64,000 nt of DNA, taken from Oscheius onirici (lineage: Eukaryota > Nematoda > Chromadorea > Rhabditida > Rhabditidae). The notes below the pieces were generated by a model. That model was not told the DNA's origin. It made no database searches and saw only the letters and a list, made by a program, of their open reading frames with translations. Both the position numbers and the translations under genes were made by a program. Of the stretch, positions 1 through 11,875 are shown piece after piece. The stretch is from the NCBI GenBank assembly GCA_932521025.1, contig OW051471.1, positions 1,922,001 through 1,986,000 of the forward strand. The letters run 5' to 3'. Each line of letters opens with the position of its first letter. Position 1 is the first letter of the stretch.

Positions 1-246
1 GGAAAAGATTGGGAAAAACGGTAAATGTTTCGTGGAATCCTTATAGAGAAAATAAGTCAAATTACATTATTCTGTCCAGGGTTTTCGCAATATACAAAAA
101 TAGTCCCTCGCTCTATTCTTGAAAATTTCTCATCTTTTCATACAAAATCATCCCTTTTCCATCTCTGGATGCTCGCTGCACGAGCTCTCATTACTTCCCT
201 TTCACACCCACCCATCCTCCGTCCTCTGCAAAAAAAAAGTTTTGAC

Positions 247-1412
247 CTGAGTAAATTGGAGCATTGACTGTCCCTCCATGCCGACGACCTCTCCCAAAAT
301 AGAGCAGACCATCTGGTTCAGAGTGTTGTATGCCATGGTCAGGAGAAAGGTCATCATCAGGAGGTTCAGAGGACTCTGGAAAGATGAGAGTCAGAGAGAG
401 ACAGAGACTTACTGTAAAAGTACACTGGCTCTTGACGACCATGATGAGGAAACAGAAGACATTGAGGACGAAAGAAACGAGAAGAAACAGATTCGGAATG
501 ATGATGCAGATCCAGAAGGAGAGAGGTTTCGGTCCGTGGTTTTCTGGAAAAAAAAGTTGGTTTCATTGAATATAGGTAACAGTATCAGGTCAAGTGCAGT
601 TGTTAGGAGCATCAAAGAGAGCGAAAAAAACGTGTTTTTGAGCTATTTCACTTTTTCAGAAGCTATTTTTACGTTATTGTAATGGTTTTGAGGAGTCAGC
701 ATACAGTCCCTTCTTTTCAGTCTTCTCAATGTCGTGAAAAACTGAACCAAAAACATTTAGTGTTTCACAGGTTCTACCAAAAGTTGAGGGAGTTTTCCGA
801 GATGTTGTTTGACGAGTTTTTTTTCACTAAAAAAATTGAGAGAAGTAGAGAAAGTTTTTGAAGTTTGCTCTCCTGGCAGAAATTGAACATTTCTTAGAGA
901 TAGAAAGGATCTGAGCCCACCAGAAATACCAATATTTTCAGAGTTGGGAGTATGTAGCTCATGTTTTTTGAAACGAACCAACCGAAATGTCTAAAAACTA
1001 AATGTCGCTGTTAGAAATAGAAAATACTGGTGAACTTTTTCACCGTACGTGACGGGGAATTGGGGTTTCCGCCTAAGCGGATAATATTTGAACTGACTGA
1101 AACCAAAAAATCTCTATAATTTCTTCAAAACAGCCCTTCAAAGAAAAATAATATAGAGGTGTAAAAGAGTTTTGAAACGACAGTTTATTGTAAGAAAGCA
1201 CTGATTTTCTACTATACTGTTTCACAGCTTCTATAGGACAAGAATTTCCAAGAGTTTGAGACAGAAGATTTGTCTGATCGACCTCCGCCCCGACCAAATT
1301 CCGTGACGCAGAATAGAAAAATCTCACCCAAATCAGTCTTTCCCGAGTTGTTACTGGGAGTATCGGGACCGCCACCGTAGCCATGAGTCTCCTGCTTGCC
1401 GCCAAAGAACAT
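247..1412 (-). CDS. Serpentine (7TM) receptor, 5' part, cut by window edge
   Basis: This is the first half of a nematode seven-transmembrane receptor. Its product is probably a chemosensory-type receptor in the plasma membrane. I see three exons: 1328-1412, 413-543 and 247-375, with phases 1, 0 and 0 that join without a stop. Exon 1 gives a short extracellular N-terminus with the sequon NNS. Exon 2 is a strongly hydrophobic helix (TM1) ending CTFT, and exon 3 is TM2, beginning SPLNLLMM. The neighbouring gene at 6154-11875 has the same intron positions and similar exon sequences (CTFT, SLNLLMM), so the two are paralogues. The remaining exons (TM3-TM7) must lie left of base 1. The exon 3 donor is weak, as in the paralogue. 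I cannot assign the family (Srx, Srv or another). Confidence 0.75.
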
Positions 1413-2319
1413 TGCCGAGTGAGCTTCGAGCTGAATAACAGGATAATTGTGTCGCCTGTCTCTTTATAAAATTACTGCCTTTTTCAGCTTTGGAGGAGGG
1501 ACAAGTAGTTCATAATTGCTGAGGATTGAGGAAGGTGATGCAAGGGGAAGAAGTTTAGAACCAGTGTTTTTGAAGTTCATAATAGGTTTTTTCGTATTTT
1601 TGACGTTCTAGAAATTTGTAGAGCCGATCAAAAGCTACAACTTTTCTGAACATGGCTCAGCTGAAAAACCAGTCGAAAAAGAGGCGGCAGATTTGGAAGT
1701 GCTTGAAGAGAATATTTGGCGAGAATTTGTTAGATATTTCCTGGCTTCTTGATACAACAATGCATAAGTCGATCTTACGGGGAAGTGCCAACAGAATTTT
1801 TACAGAGAAAAGTTCCGTACCAGTTTTTAAGTTGGAATGTGGGTAACAGTTCATATTTTCTCTTTTTCTCGCTTCCTCAACGATTGGCATCTTTTACAAT
1901 TCTAATATTTCTGAATGAATGTTTGCAACCATATAATTTTTATCAAATGAATAAAGCGAGGTTAACGTTACTGCAAAACTAATAAGTTACTTATCAGTGA
2001 TGGGCGGAAATGAGTAAAATCTTTTCCGCGGAAATCCGTGAGCCCAAAATTTTTTTTCCGCGTTTCCGCGCATATCAAAAAGGCTGTTTTGTAGGTTTCG
2101 ACTGATTTTTTCGCCTTTTTTAGCTTTTCTATTGCACTTAGCGTGTTTTAGACCTATCAAAATACGTCTCTAAGCATCTGAAACACTAGCAAAAAGATAA
2201 ACGTAGCTGAGCCTAGTCGTGCTGGCTCAAACGAGAGTCGTTTTCGATAACCTAAATTTTCCCAAACCAACTTCCAATTCCTTCAAAAATAAGTGTAACA
2301 AGAAGAGGATAGCACCGCT

Positions 2320-2690
2320 CTTCCAGGGCTAAAATTAGAAATTTCTTGTTTTCTCTATCACTTCGCTGTCACAGAGTCTCATCCCTATTCCCCATCTCCT
2401 CTTCCCTTGTAAGACAAAAGTTAGAGATTCCTAATCTTCCCCTGTTACTTCGTTCTGTCACCGATCCACTGTTTTAGACTCCAATTGATGCTCCCCCTGT
2501 CACTCCGTTCCAGCCACCTCTGTCCCAGCTCTCCAAAAACTTACAAAAGTCTTCAGCAGTAACGTTCGCGCACTTGCCTTTCCTGTCGCGACTTGTTAGA
2601 AACTAATTGTGTGCACAAATCCCTCCATTTTGATTGCCAAATAAAGCTTCCGACAGACAGACAGACACACATAGACGTGAGAGCAATTTA
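2320..2690 (+). repeat. Dispersed interspersed repeat, copy 1
   Basis: The segment runs from a CCAGGGCTAAA motif to an AAAGCTTCCGACAGACAGAC tail followed by GAGAGCAATTTAAA. The same ordered blocks recur at 29560-29980 and 30400-30600, and in reverse at 61740-61860: CCAGGGCTAAA, CACTCCGTTCCAG, CCTGTCGCGA-TTGTTA, GTGCACAAA and GAGAGCA. No coding capacity or terminal repeats were seen, so the class is unknown. Confidence 0.6.
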
Positions 2691-4573
2691 AAGTGGGTTT
2701 AAAGTGGATATCAGAAGTACGAAATTAATTCTGTTCAAGTTCTAAATACCCATCCAAATCGTCTAATCTTTCGACAAACCCTAACTACCTCGCTGTCACT
2801 CCAAGTTCAGAAGGGACAATCTTGTATGGTCTGTTCAAAAAGAAGAGGGATTACCGTAAGATTTTAGCTCTTCCCTTCGAGACCCACTTAGCATGCAAAC
2901 GTTGAATCAGCCAACAAATTCGAAAGATTTGGCGCATTTTAGAACTAAATCAAAGAATAATACTATTGTTTTATTTTGCTGAACTTTTTCACTAAAAATG
3001 ACGAAAAAATACAGATTTTGGTAAAAAAAAACAACCGATTTTTCCAAAATTTCCCCGCGGGCCGAGGTTTTCAGGCCCGGGCCGGCTCGGGCCGGGCCTC
3101 AACTTTCAATCCCAAGCTCGGCCCGGCCCGTCAGCCATGTCTATGTGCAACCGTATAGTTTTTGTCATGAGTACCGGGTGGTCCAGAAGTATAGCGACTC
3201 AGAAAATGGCCGGCAGATAGGTTTTAAAAGTGTCAAATGTAATTCGGACTTTTACAAACTATTATTTGATCGTTTTTGACCACCAATCAACGTCTAATTT
3301 AAAAACGAGTCTTTCTGAAATCTTGGCAGCCCTCGATAAAGTCAGGAGAGACATTTACTGATGTACGTTGGTAGCTCTTTTCGGGGGTGTTGGAAGAATA
3401 CTTTTAGCCACTTCACTTTGTTGGTTATCCATTGCTAAAATATGCCTTTTCTAACCTCCGAGAATGTTAGTTTATCGATTTGAGGTTCACTAAGCTGAGT
3501 CTAAAAATTCATTTTTTGGCTTGCAACGTATTCACAGCTTCCTAATGTTGGATACTGTAATAACAAGTAGTGCGTATTCTCGTCCATTGTAGACAGAAAA
3601 CGTGAATAGTTTAGTAAATTGTTAGACTATTATACTTTGAGTACTTTGGCTCACTCCCAGACCATTCTGGATGCCGCGTACATTTAGGACACTTCATCGT
3701 GATGATACAGTCTACTTTGAGATGGATTGACATTTTGGGCAAACAGAAAAAAGGAAAGTTAGAAATTGTTTTTGCTAGAAACCATGCTGAATAAAGTTAA
3801 AACTTTAATAACTGCATTCGGGATAAAAAAAATACAAAAAAAAACACTAGTTCAAACAGACCGCGCGCAGTCGCTATACTTTTGGACCACCCTGTACAGC
3901 GATATGAACGTTACGGCAAAAACTAATAAGTTACTTGTGATCCTACTGAAGCACATAAAGTAGCTTTTTGTCTTTTGACATTGTTTCTTGAACTGGAAAA
4001 AATTTCGGTGTAGCGGTGCGGTAAACTCGAAAGTATGAAAGTGTTGTTGTGTTTGTTTCAAGATTGTTAGGCATTCGCTGACTTTTACTACTGCGATATT
4101 CTCAATAAAACTGACCTTTCTAAAACTGAAATTCTAGCCTTTTTCAAGCCAAGTCATGTCGAACTTCATTATGAAGTAGTTTTTTTTCCATTTACGACAA
4201 CAGATCTTATTGCGGGCTTTCTACTTTTCACAATGTTTGCTATCAAGATTGATTGAGATGAAGGTCGAATATTTTTCTTTTACTGTCTTCGTAGTTCCAC
4301 AAATTTTTTTCGTGCACCGGATCGAGCTTGAAACACCCATTTCGGCAAAGCTTTGCTTCTTCAACATATCAGTTTTTTTCGAAGTAAAAACATTTTTGGT
4401 TTTTGAGAAGTTGTTAGCAGTGTTACGAAACTTTCAAACTATTACAACGCTTGTTGAAATATAAATCAGAAATATCTGTTGATCAATCTTCTCCGGTCTT
4501 TTCAACACTCATCGGATGAAACCAGTGGCTATTTTCTATAAGAAGAAGGGTACGGGTGAGTACTGCTGTGAGT

Positions 4574-4910
4574 TATACTTGGGCGGCTCGAGCCGGATCG
4601 AGCCGAGCCGGCTCGGCTCAAAGAAAATTTAAAAAAAAAAAAAGAAAACGAGCCGGCTCGAGCCAAAAAATGTAAAATTTTCGTCTATTTTTTGGCAAAA
4701 CAGGACAAAATGGCAAGTGTAATGTTATAAATTACTGGGTAGGGCGTATCTACTATAACTTTGTTCCTCTAGAGCTATAACACAACTTCTATTAAAAATG
4801 GGAATCCCTTTTTAGAATTTCGTAAAATTTCCGTTTTTCTTTAGGCTCGAGCCAGCTCGGCTCGCCCTACCCCGTCGAGCCGGCTCGAAATCGGCTCGTG
4901 CCCAAGTATA
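4574..4910. mobile_element. Non-autonomous DNA transposon with 8-bp TSD
   Basis: The termini are TATACTTGGGC and its inverse GCCCAAGTATA. The flanks are perfect 8-bp copies of CTGTGAGT at 4566-4573 and 4911-4918. The ends are built of GGCTCGAGCC-type words with an AT-rich centre and no coding potential. An 8-bp TSD fits hAT-like transposition. A related fragment lies at 41402-41500, inside another element. Confidence 0.75.
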
Positions 4911-4927
4911 CTGTGAGTCTTACAAGG

Positions 4928-5441
4928 TTTTGTATTAGGTCGCCGGATAAGTGTTTTCCTTTTGCTCATAACTTTTTCCAGATTCATCCAAATAGAGCTC
5001 ATATTTTGCAGGGGTGATACTTAGCCAAGTATAATGCTACAGTTAAAAAACAAAAAGATTTGCTCGCGGCGGACTCGAACTCTGGTCGCTCCAGCGTGAG
5101 TTTTCCAAACCCACTGCGCCATCCGGACCTTTTCAGTTTCGACATGATCCCAAAGTTGAAAATCGTTTTTCAAAAAAGCAAAATACTCGTCTTGCCGAGA
5201 AAAAAATTATTGTAGTTGACAACTTTTTTGTAGGATGCAACCCTGAAGAGTTATGGGCAAAATTGTGTTTTGATCGAAACATTGACCGATCACTGTACTC
5301 AGGCGATTCCAGGGCTCGTATATAGCCTATTAATTCGGCCTCGGCTCAACCTACATTTAAAAAAAAGATCACTCGATTTGGATGAATCTGGAAAAAGTTA
5401 TGAGCAAAAGGAAAACACTTTTTCCGGCGACCTAATACAAA
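4928..5441. mobile_element. Inverted-repeat element enclosing a tRNA-like segment
   Basis: Arms of about 65 bp at 4928-4993 and 5375-5441 are nearly perfect inverted copies (TTGTATTAGGTCGCCGG outward). I could not find a convincing TSD. The interior at about 5062-5130 reads on the minus strand like a tRNA-derived promoter, with an A-box-like TGGCGCAGTGG and a B-box-like AGAGTTCGAGTCC. No acceptor stem forms, so it is not a functional tRNA. Confidence 0.65.
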
Positions 5442-6153
5442 GTCATCAAACAATACCATTGACTCAAAGCTCTCAGCCTACAACTAGTGGAACACAAACT
5501 GTGATCTCTTTGTTCTTTTCCAAGAAATTTATTGGGAAGAATATATGGGTAGAAGATTGGTGTCTAACCTCTTTCTTCAGTTTTTAGTTTCTTGCTCTGG
5601 CTAGAAGAAATAGAGCCGTTTGTCAGTTGATGAAATGTAGTAACTCATAGCTGACATTTGCTCTAAAAATTCTAACATTTCGTTTTTTCATCGCATACGC
5701 CCAAGGCAGTACTGTTAGCAAACCTGAAAACTACTAGTAGACCTCCTAAAACAACAAAACGGTAAATATTTGGACTTCCAAGTGTACTCAATGATTCATA
5801 AACCGCTTCTTTTTACGATTTCTCTGGCCTATTCACCCTTTTTCACCACCAGTCTTTTCAACACTCTCCAGTCAAAATCAGTGGATAATTTTGTGTAAAA
5901 AGAAATCAGAAGAGGACGATAAGTGCTGCTGCGTGAATCGTGCAAGCTATTAGTACCTAACCTGAAACGTTTTTATCTGGCCAAGTGGTTATTCTCAAGC
6001 TCACATCGGTATCAATCAAAAGCAGTTACAAAGTCATCGAATCGTTGTCTCACGACTCATTACCCATTAGTACAGCAAATGAAACATAATATTTTTATTC
6101 GTTTTCAACAAGTTTTAAACTCCTTTTTTAGTATTTCTCAGTTCAAAAACCTC

Positions 6154-9100
6154 TCAAAAACTGGTAACATTTGACATGACCGTGATTGTCGCCCGTCTCT
6201 TCATACTGTCAGCCGACATACGACAATGTTTGCTGTTCCTTCCTCCAGTTAGCATAATCTTCAGAACGTGCTGCATCTCGGTACAGAAACAGAGCAAAGC
6301 CAGAGGAATGGCCAGGGAGGGGAGTGACTGAACGACTTCTTGGACGGCATGGACGTACATGGCAAAGCTGGCATCTGGGTCAATGTTGGAAGCAATGACG
6401 AACAGGATCAGGGAGAGCTGAAATCTTGGTATTTTCTGCGAATTTTCAGAACAACTCTATTGTTCAGGAAGAAAAGAAGGAAAATCAGTAATCTTGGTGA
6501 AGCTAAACAAAAGACCGGTATAACATGGAAGGGATGGTCGGATATCGGATTTCCGGATATGTGAATTTGGCTGCGCACCAACTCGTGATACATACAGCCT
6601 GCGTATCGACATTCGACTACAGTGGTACGCAGGTCTTATGTATTAGGAGTTGGTGCGCAGCCAATTCAAAATGGCGCAATCCGGAAATCCGGCGTCCGAA
6701 TATCACTAGATACTCAGTCTTTGGTTCTGTCTAGCGAATGCTACATAAATGAAACATCGATTGCTGTTCTCTGCGAAAGTGTCTATATAATGTATGCATG
6801 AAACATTTTCTCAAGTTCGAATCTTCCTATTTTTTTTTAGCAAAGGAGTCAGCCAGCATTTTCCGGTACTCATTCGCAATAGGTTTTTTGGAGCCGTACG
6901 CCAGTGAGTATCGGGTCACAAAGCAGGCTATGATTTTTCTTTGAAACAATTAGAATTGCTATTTTGAGCCGACAAACAAAAAAAACAAACACTCTCGTGA
7001 AAAAAGCGTCGTATGCCACTTTCGTGAAATATTTTATCCCTTTTTTACAACAACTCAAGCCTGCTTCAAGCAAGTAGCAGTGACAAAAATTGTTCTACAG
7101 ACTAACAGATTCTAGGATACGGTCCGTTTCTTTACCTTACCTATGGGTTTATCAATGAGCGGTCATAGTTTTTGAATATTTGGAGGTAGATCAGATTGTT
7201 TTTTCTACAATAGTGATAACATACAGTACACGTGAAACATTATCTCGAGTCTGAACTTGCCAATTTTTTTTAGCAAAGACCTCAGCAATGTCAGTAGTAA
7301 AACAGCTTCTTCCCGTTTCTATTTCACGCAAGCTATTTTTTATTTCATGTTTGCCAAGCGGGCATACAGTAAGCATCGGATCACAAACCAAACTAGGTAT
7401 ACGGTTTTTTTTTGAAACAATCATATCTGCGGCCTCAACAGATTGCTCTCAATTCAAAAAAAAATAATAGTTTCGTGAATCCCTTTTCTCGGCCTTTTCA
7501 GCTCTAGAAAGTCAGGAATATTTTAGCTGTGACAATGCAAAGAAAAAATGTGAAAAATGAGAAACAGGCTATATGGTTTGTCCGCTTATCTATCCTACCG
7601 GCGTATTTTTGGCGGCTGCACCTAAAAGATGTGTTTGAGATTTGTCAATATCGGACATGCTAGGCTATTATCGAAATAACGGGAAAACCATCACTTGATT
7701 AACTCTTTGAAACCTTATTTTTTCTCTCTTTCTAAGACTAGCACTGTTTTCGAAAAGGAAAATTTCATCTCTGTAAAGCATGTGAGTACAATTTTTGGAT
7801 TCAGAAATATGAAAGGACCACGACCTTTTCCAATTTATTTTCTTCCCTTGGAAAATGCCTAGACGCGAAGTAGAGTAGGAAAAATATAGAACCTTTTGAC
7901 TTGAACTTGAAACAAATAAAAAATCCTATGTCTTACCGAGTAGATGACCAAAATGAAGCCTCCTTGGTAGCAATTGATGATTTCTGCCTTGTTCAGGAGC
8001 TCCTTGGTTTTGTCATGAACTACGCCATCTGTCTGTCTCTTCAGATGGAGGTAGACTCGGATGTAGAAGACACAGGAACTGAGAGCTATTCCGTAGGAGA
8101 GGTAGTTACTGATCTGGAAGAGAGAGTATAGAGTGACAGTGACAGTTACTCACATTCATAAGAGTCATGTCCTGAACGTAATCCTGATAGACTCCGTCAG
8201 TCTGCATGACTCTCTCCATTCCAGTCTGGAAGAACATGAAGATCGAGAAGGCGAGAGTCAGTATAGCCAGAATGACCAGAACTGGAATGAGACGATGACG
8301 CGGGAAGAAGTTTTTGATGAGGTAGGGAGCAGTGTAGACGGAGAATCTGTTCAGTCCAATGAGAAAGAGCAGCAGGATGGAGAAGTAGGAAGAGAATAAG
8401 TCACCGGTCTGGAAAGAACTGCTTGTTTGGTTAGGGGAAGTTTTAATTGTTTTTGTTTCGTCCATTAGATAAGTACAGTCATTTGCGAGCACTTTATTAG
8501 TTACGTCCGTATTCTCCACAAAAAATTTGCAACTTGGGTTCGAATATATAAATCAAGATTGGTTTCAAGATTTCGGGAACAAAGAGACCAGTTGTTCACC
8601 TTGATCTATTTCTCGGGAAGGAAAGTGAGCACCAATGTGCTCAGGTGTATGTATTGAACTACAAAGTTTGTTGCCTTCTCCAAGACAGTCATACTACAGC
8701 CTTTCCCACATATTTTTTTGCCTTTCTGACAACTTTTCGTGTTCCACCGTCGGTGTAAGTACTGCTTTTTACGAGAAACATCCATTGAAATCTCTGAAAG
8801 CACGACACCAGTTTTGCGTCCAAAATGAACCTTCCACCTATCGGCTCAAAACAATAGTTTCTACAATTTTTTTATCGGGCCACTCATCTTTTCGGGGAAT
8901 CTATTTAGCTACGACATGCCAAACTCGTAACACGATCCGGCATCTTTTTGTTATGTTTTTGTTGTTTCAAGAATCGTGTAAAGATAGATCGTATTCTAAT
9001 CATCAATGAACCGTTGACGTTGTCAGACATAATAATATTTTTGTTGTGCTGAGCCTGTTACTTTGTGATATTTTTGCAACTTTTATTGCTACAACGAATT

Positions 9101-11875
9101 CGTAAGGATGAGCAAGCACACTAATGATAACATATGTTGGGTCCGGAAAAAACTGCGAGTTGGTTGCCAAAAATGCTCGAAACAGCCGCACTTTCGAACT
9201 TCCTAACGACTCTTTTTAATTTTTTGACAACTTTTATTGTTTCACAATCTGTGTTATCAGGTGTGTGCATAATTTTTAGGAAAAATGTTGTATTTTTCGA
9301 CTAACTTTTTGTAGGATGCACGAAAATAGCTTTTTCAAAAAAGAAAAATTGGTGTGAGCAAGCTCTATCTGATGGTGTATATATCGGTTAGGTTTAGAAT
9401 CAGAATATTTGAGTTGTAGCTGAAGCAAATTTTTTTTCTTTGAAGTAGAGCCCGATTTCCCAGAAATTTTTTCTCGTTGAGATATAGAGGATCCTTTACC
9501 ATGATACCCCAATCATGAGTTGAACCACCTGAACTTCAGAGGCGAGTTTCTCGAAAACTTTCCATTGGGCCCTCTTTGTTCCATACAGGATTTTGTAGCC
9601 CAGATTGAGCTCTTTCAAGGTGCATCGGCCGATTTGTCCAATTCGAACCCGTTAGAGCTGTGCAACTGCCTGAAGTTGGTCACTTTCGCAATTTGGACCC
9701 TCTATATCTCAGCGAGAAAAAATTTCTGGGAAATCGGGTCGCGGCTATCAATGTTTTTCATCAAGACCTTCAAATTTGTAATTGGACGTTCTGTGAAAAT
9801 TGGCCGGGATGTGCGCTAAACAACTCTACTTCAAAGAAAAAAAATTTGCTTCAGCTACAACTCAAATATTCTGATTCTAAACCTAACCGATATATACACC
9901 ATCAGATAGAGCTTGCTCACACCAATTTTTCTTTTTTGAAAAAGCTATTTTCGTGCATCCTACAAAAAGTTAGTCGAAAAATACAACATTTTTCCTAAAA
10001 ATTATGCACACACCTGATAATGATAAGTCGTTACTGGAAAAAAAACCAAAAATATGCCCCTTTTATTGACTTCTATAGCCTCAGAAAAAAGCGTCCTGAA
10101 CATTCCCCTCCAGACCAGTGAGTCAAATTCATCGAGCCACTATTCAATCGTCTCTACCTATTCAATCAGTCGGTAATTGAACAATTTGTCTCGGCGGTAA
10201 CTAGGCAGTTTTGATGACTTGAAAGGTCATTTTTCTTGTACCGGAGACCACTTTTTCCCCTATGAACCTGGTTAATTTGAAGCAGGAGAGGCTGAGTGTT
10301 CATATTTAGAGCTTCGCCAGTTATGGAACAGACGATATTGTTCAGAGAGTAGTAGACCATGGTGAGCAGAAAGGCCATCATTAGCAGGTTTAGAGAGCTC
10401 TGAAAGGAAAGTAAATTGCTGTGAAAATGGAAGAAAAATTTGTGTTTCAAATACTGGATAATAAGTATCAGTTTTCTCTAGTATTGATGCTTCTTCAGGA
10501 AATGGGTCAAAAATTGGTTCGACACATTTTCACAAACGCGAAATGTGTGCGCGGCAAGGAAATTCCCATAAAAAAAGGTTGGAAAAATAACGTACGCAAT
10601 TTCGCGTAACTGAAAGTACGCAGAACCAAGGAACCAATATGTCCGTTTGCTCCTGGTTCACATTTTCATAGACTTTATCAACGAAATGAAAAGGACCAGA
10701 AGGTTTCCAAAGAAAATTGTATGAAAGCATTTTCTCAGTGTAGGTTTCATATTCTGTATAAAAGGTTTCCTCACTACAGAAGTTACTGTATTAGTTAGGT
10801 AGCTCACTAGAAGAGTCATTAGAAGGCTTCGGAGTCCGTCTGTTTGAAATTTTCTGTTGTTTTGAGACTCAAGATACTAGGCAGAAAAGAGTTTATTTTA
10901 CAATTCTTAGAAAACAATGGACGAAGATATGGAGATCCTTTATGAATTATTTTAAACAAAGTAAGGAGGAAAGTTACGTCTTATCATCTGTTCTTATTGG
11001 ACAGCGTAAACCGGAAGCTTTTCATGTCCAGAATTCACAATAACACGAAACCGTTGGATACTTTTTTAGATTTGAAGACCGACTTTTTTTGAATTCTCCA
11101 TTGTTCTGGCCTAGCACTTTTGGGAACAAGATGTTTTGTACAAACGGTTGTGCCATTTTTTGTTTAACGAAATTGGTGTAAACAGAACAAAAGTTTTGCT
11201 ATCATTGCCTTTCGTGCATCCAATCATCATAATTCTCATTTTGACGCTAGAGCCCCCTGTTCAAAAAGTAGAGAGCAGTATTTTGAATGTTTCCTTGGCT
11301 GCTTGTGAGTATCAAACATTTACATTTGCACTCTATAACATGGCACACAGACGATCGATTTTGGCTGAAAAGTAGTCCGTTCAGGAAAAAAAGAACCCAA
11401 AAATATTTCGCTTCGAGATCCATAAAACACCTGATATTCAAGGTAATTTCCCTCAAGTGAAAATCAAGTGGTTGTGGTTCTCGCAGCGAAATATTTTTGG
11501 GTTACTGTTGTGTTCATTTTTTGAACAGACTTTATGCTCTTTTGCTCATTTCTTGAACATACTATAATAATGTTTCACAGGATCTACAAAACGTGGACAA
11601 TTTCTGGATTATTGTTTCGTCCAATGGCCTTTTTCTCAATAAAAAAGCAAAGACCCACAGTAAAAGTGCACCGACTCTTGATGACCATAATCACAAAGCA
11701 GATCGAATTCATCAGCAGCGCCACTAGGAAAAAGGCGTTCGGAATGATGATAGACATCCACAGTCCCATGGTTTTCTCGCCTAAAATGCATTTTTAGTCC
11801 AGAAACTCGCAAAAAAAACTAACCTTGGTGGATCCCAGTAGTAGCATTAGAAGCCTGCTGTCCGGCGATGAACAT
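6154..11875 (-). CDS. Nematode serpentine receptor (7TM GPCR), complete
   Basis: Six exons (11824-11875, 11659-11780, 10268-10399, 8154-8408, 7937-8113, 6154-6417) join in phase to a 333-residue protein. The N-terminus is short and extracellular with an NAT sequon. TM1 is in exon 2, TM2 in exon 3 (SLNLLMMAF), TM3 and TM4 in exon 4 (FLIGLNRFSVYTAPY, then LIPVLVILAIL), TM5 and TM6 in exon 5 with a basic loop HLKRQ between them, and TM7 in exon 6 before a basic tail. Length, seven helices and the NR at the end of TM3 fit nematode chemoreceptor-type GPCRs; the exact family is uncertain. It lies 1.6 kb downstream of the V-ATPase gene on the same strand, and its introns hold several transposons. 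Confidence 0.82.
6562..6666. mobile_element. Short palindromic MITE
   Basis: A hairpin with arms of about 37 bp (GGCTGCGCACCAACTC and its inverse GAGTTGGTGCGCAGCC), lying in the last intron of the receptor gene. It has no coding potential. Confidence 0.6.
6790..7400 (+). repeat. Two diverged direct repeats of about 430 bp spacing
   Basis: Blocks around 6790-6930 recur in order at 7213-7400: a TGAAACATT-TCTC block, a TTTTTTTAGCAAAG block, and a TCGGGTCACAAA / TCGGATCACAAA block followed by TTTGAAACAAT. They lie in the last receptor intron and look like an old tandem duplication. Confidence 0.45.
9257..10017. mobile_element. Palindromic Tc/mariner-like element
   Basis: A 761-bp element with near-perfect inverted arms of about 195 bp (9257-9450 and 9823-10017). 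It begins TCAGGTGTGTGCATAA, ends with the inverse, and is flanked by TA on both sides (9255-9256 and 10018-10019). A second, inner inverted pair lies at about 9450-9495 and 9693-9737. There is no transposase, so it is non-autonomous. It sits in the third intron of the receptor gene. Confidence 0.75.
11374..11531. mobile_element. Palindromic MITE, GTCYGTTCA family
   Basis: Inverted arms carry AGTCCGTTCA outside and CCAAAAATATTTCGCT inside. The outer word and the inner arm are shared with the element at 33068-33275, and the outer word also with 18131-18431 and 50310-50497. It lies in the second receptor intron. Confidence 0.65.

Larger units (their letters stand above)
1413..6153. other. Intergenic region, repeat-rich
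   Basis: I see no supported gene between the two receptor genes. The stretch holds a dispersed repeat (2320-2690), one arm of a palindromic element starting near 2829, a GC-rich patch of CGGGCC/GGCCCG words (3050-3140), and two inverted-repeat elements (4574-4910 and 4928-5441). One hAT-like end (CAGTGATGGGCGGAAA, near 1998) has no matching partner nearby. The rest is AT-rich with nothing recognisable. Confidence 0.6.

Noticed and set aside
5062-5130. Candidate tRNA on the minus strand
   Set aside because: Promoter boxes are present but acceptor-stem halves do not pair and no anticodon stem forms; treated as tRNA-derived repeat.
8106-8519. Open frame running upstream out of receptor exon 4
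   Set aside because: The upstream part is intron sequence, duplicated inside the transposon at 14035-14262; a good acceptor at 8409 and phase agreement define exon 4 instead.
9660-9998. 112-codon frame within the palindromic element
   Set aside because: It runs across the inverted arm, which is also open in the other arm; an effect of the palindrome, not a transposase.
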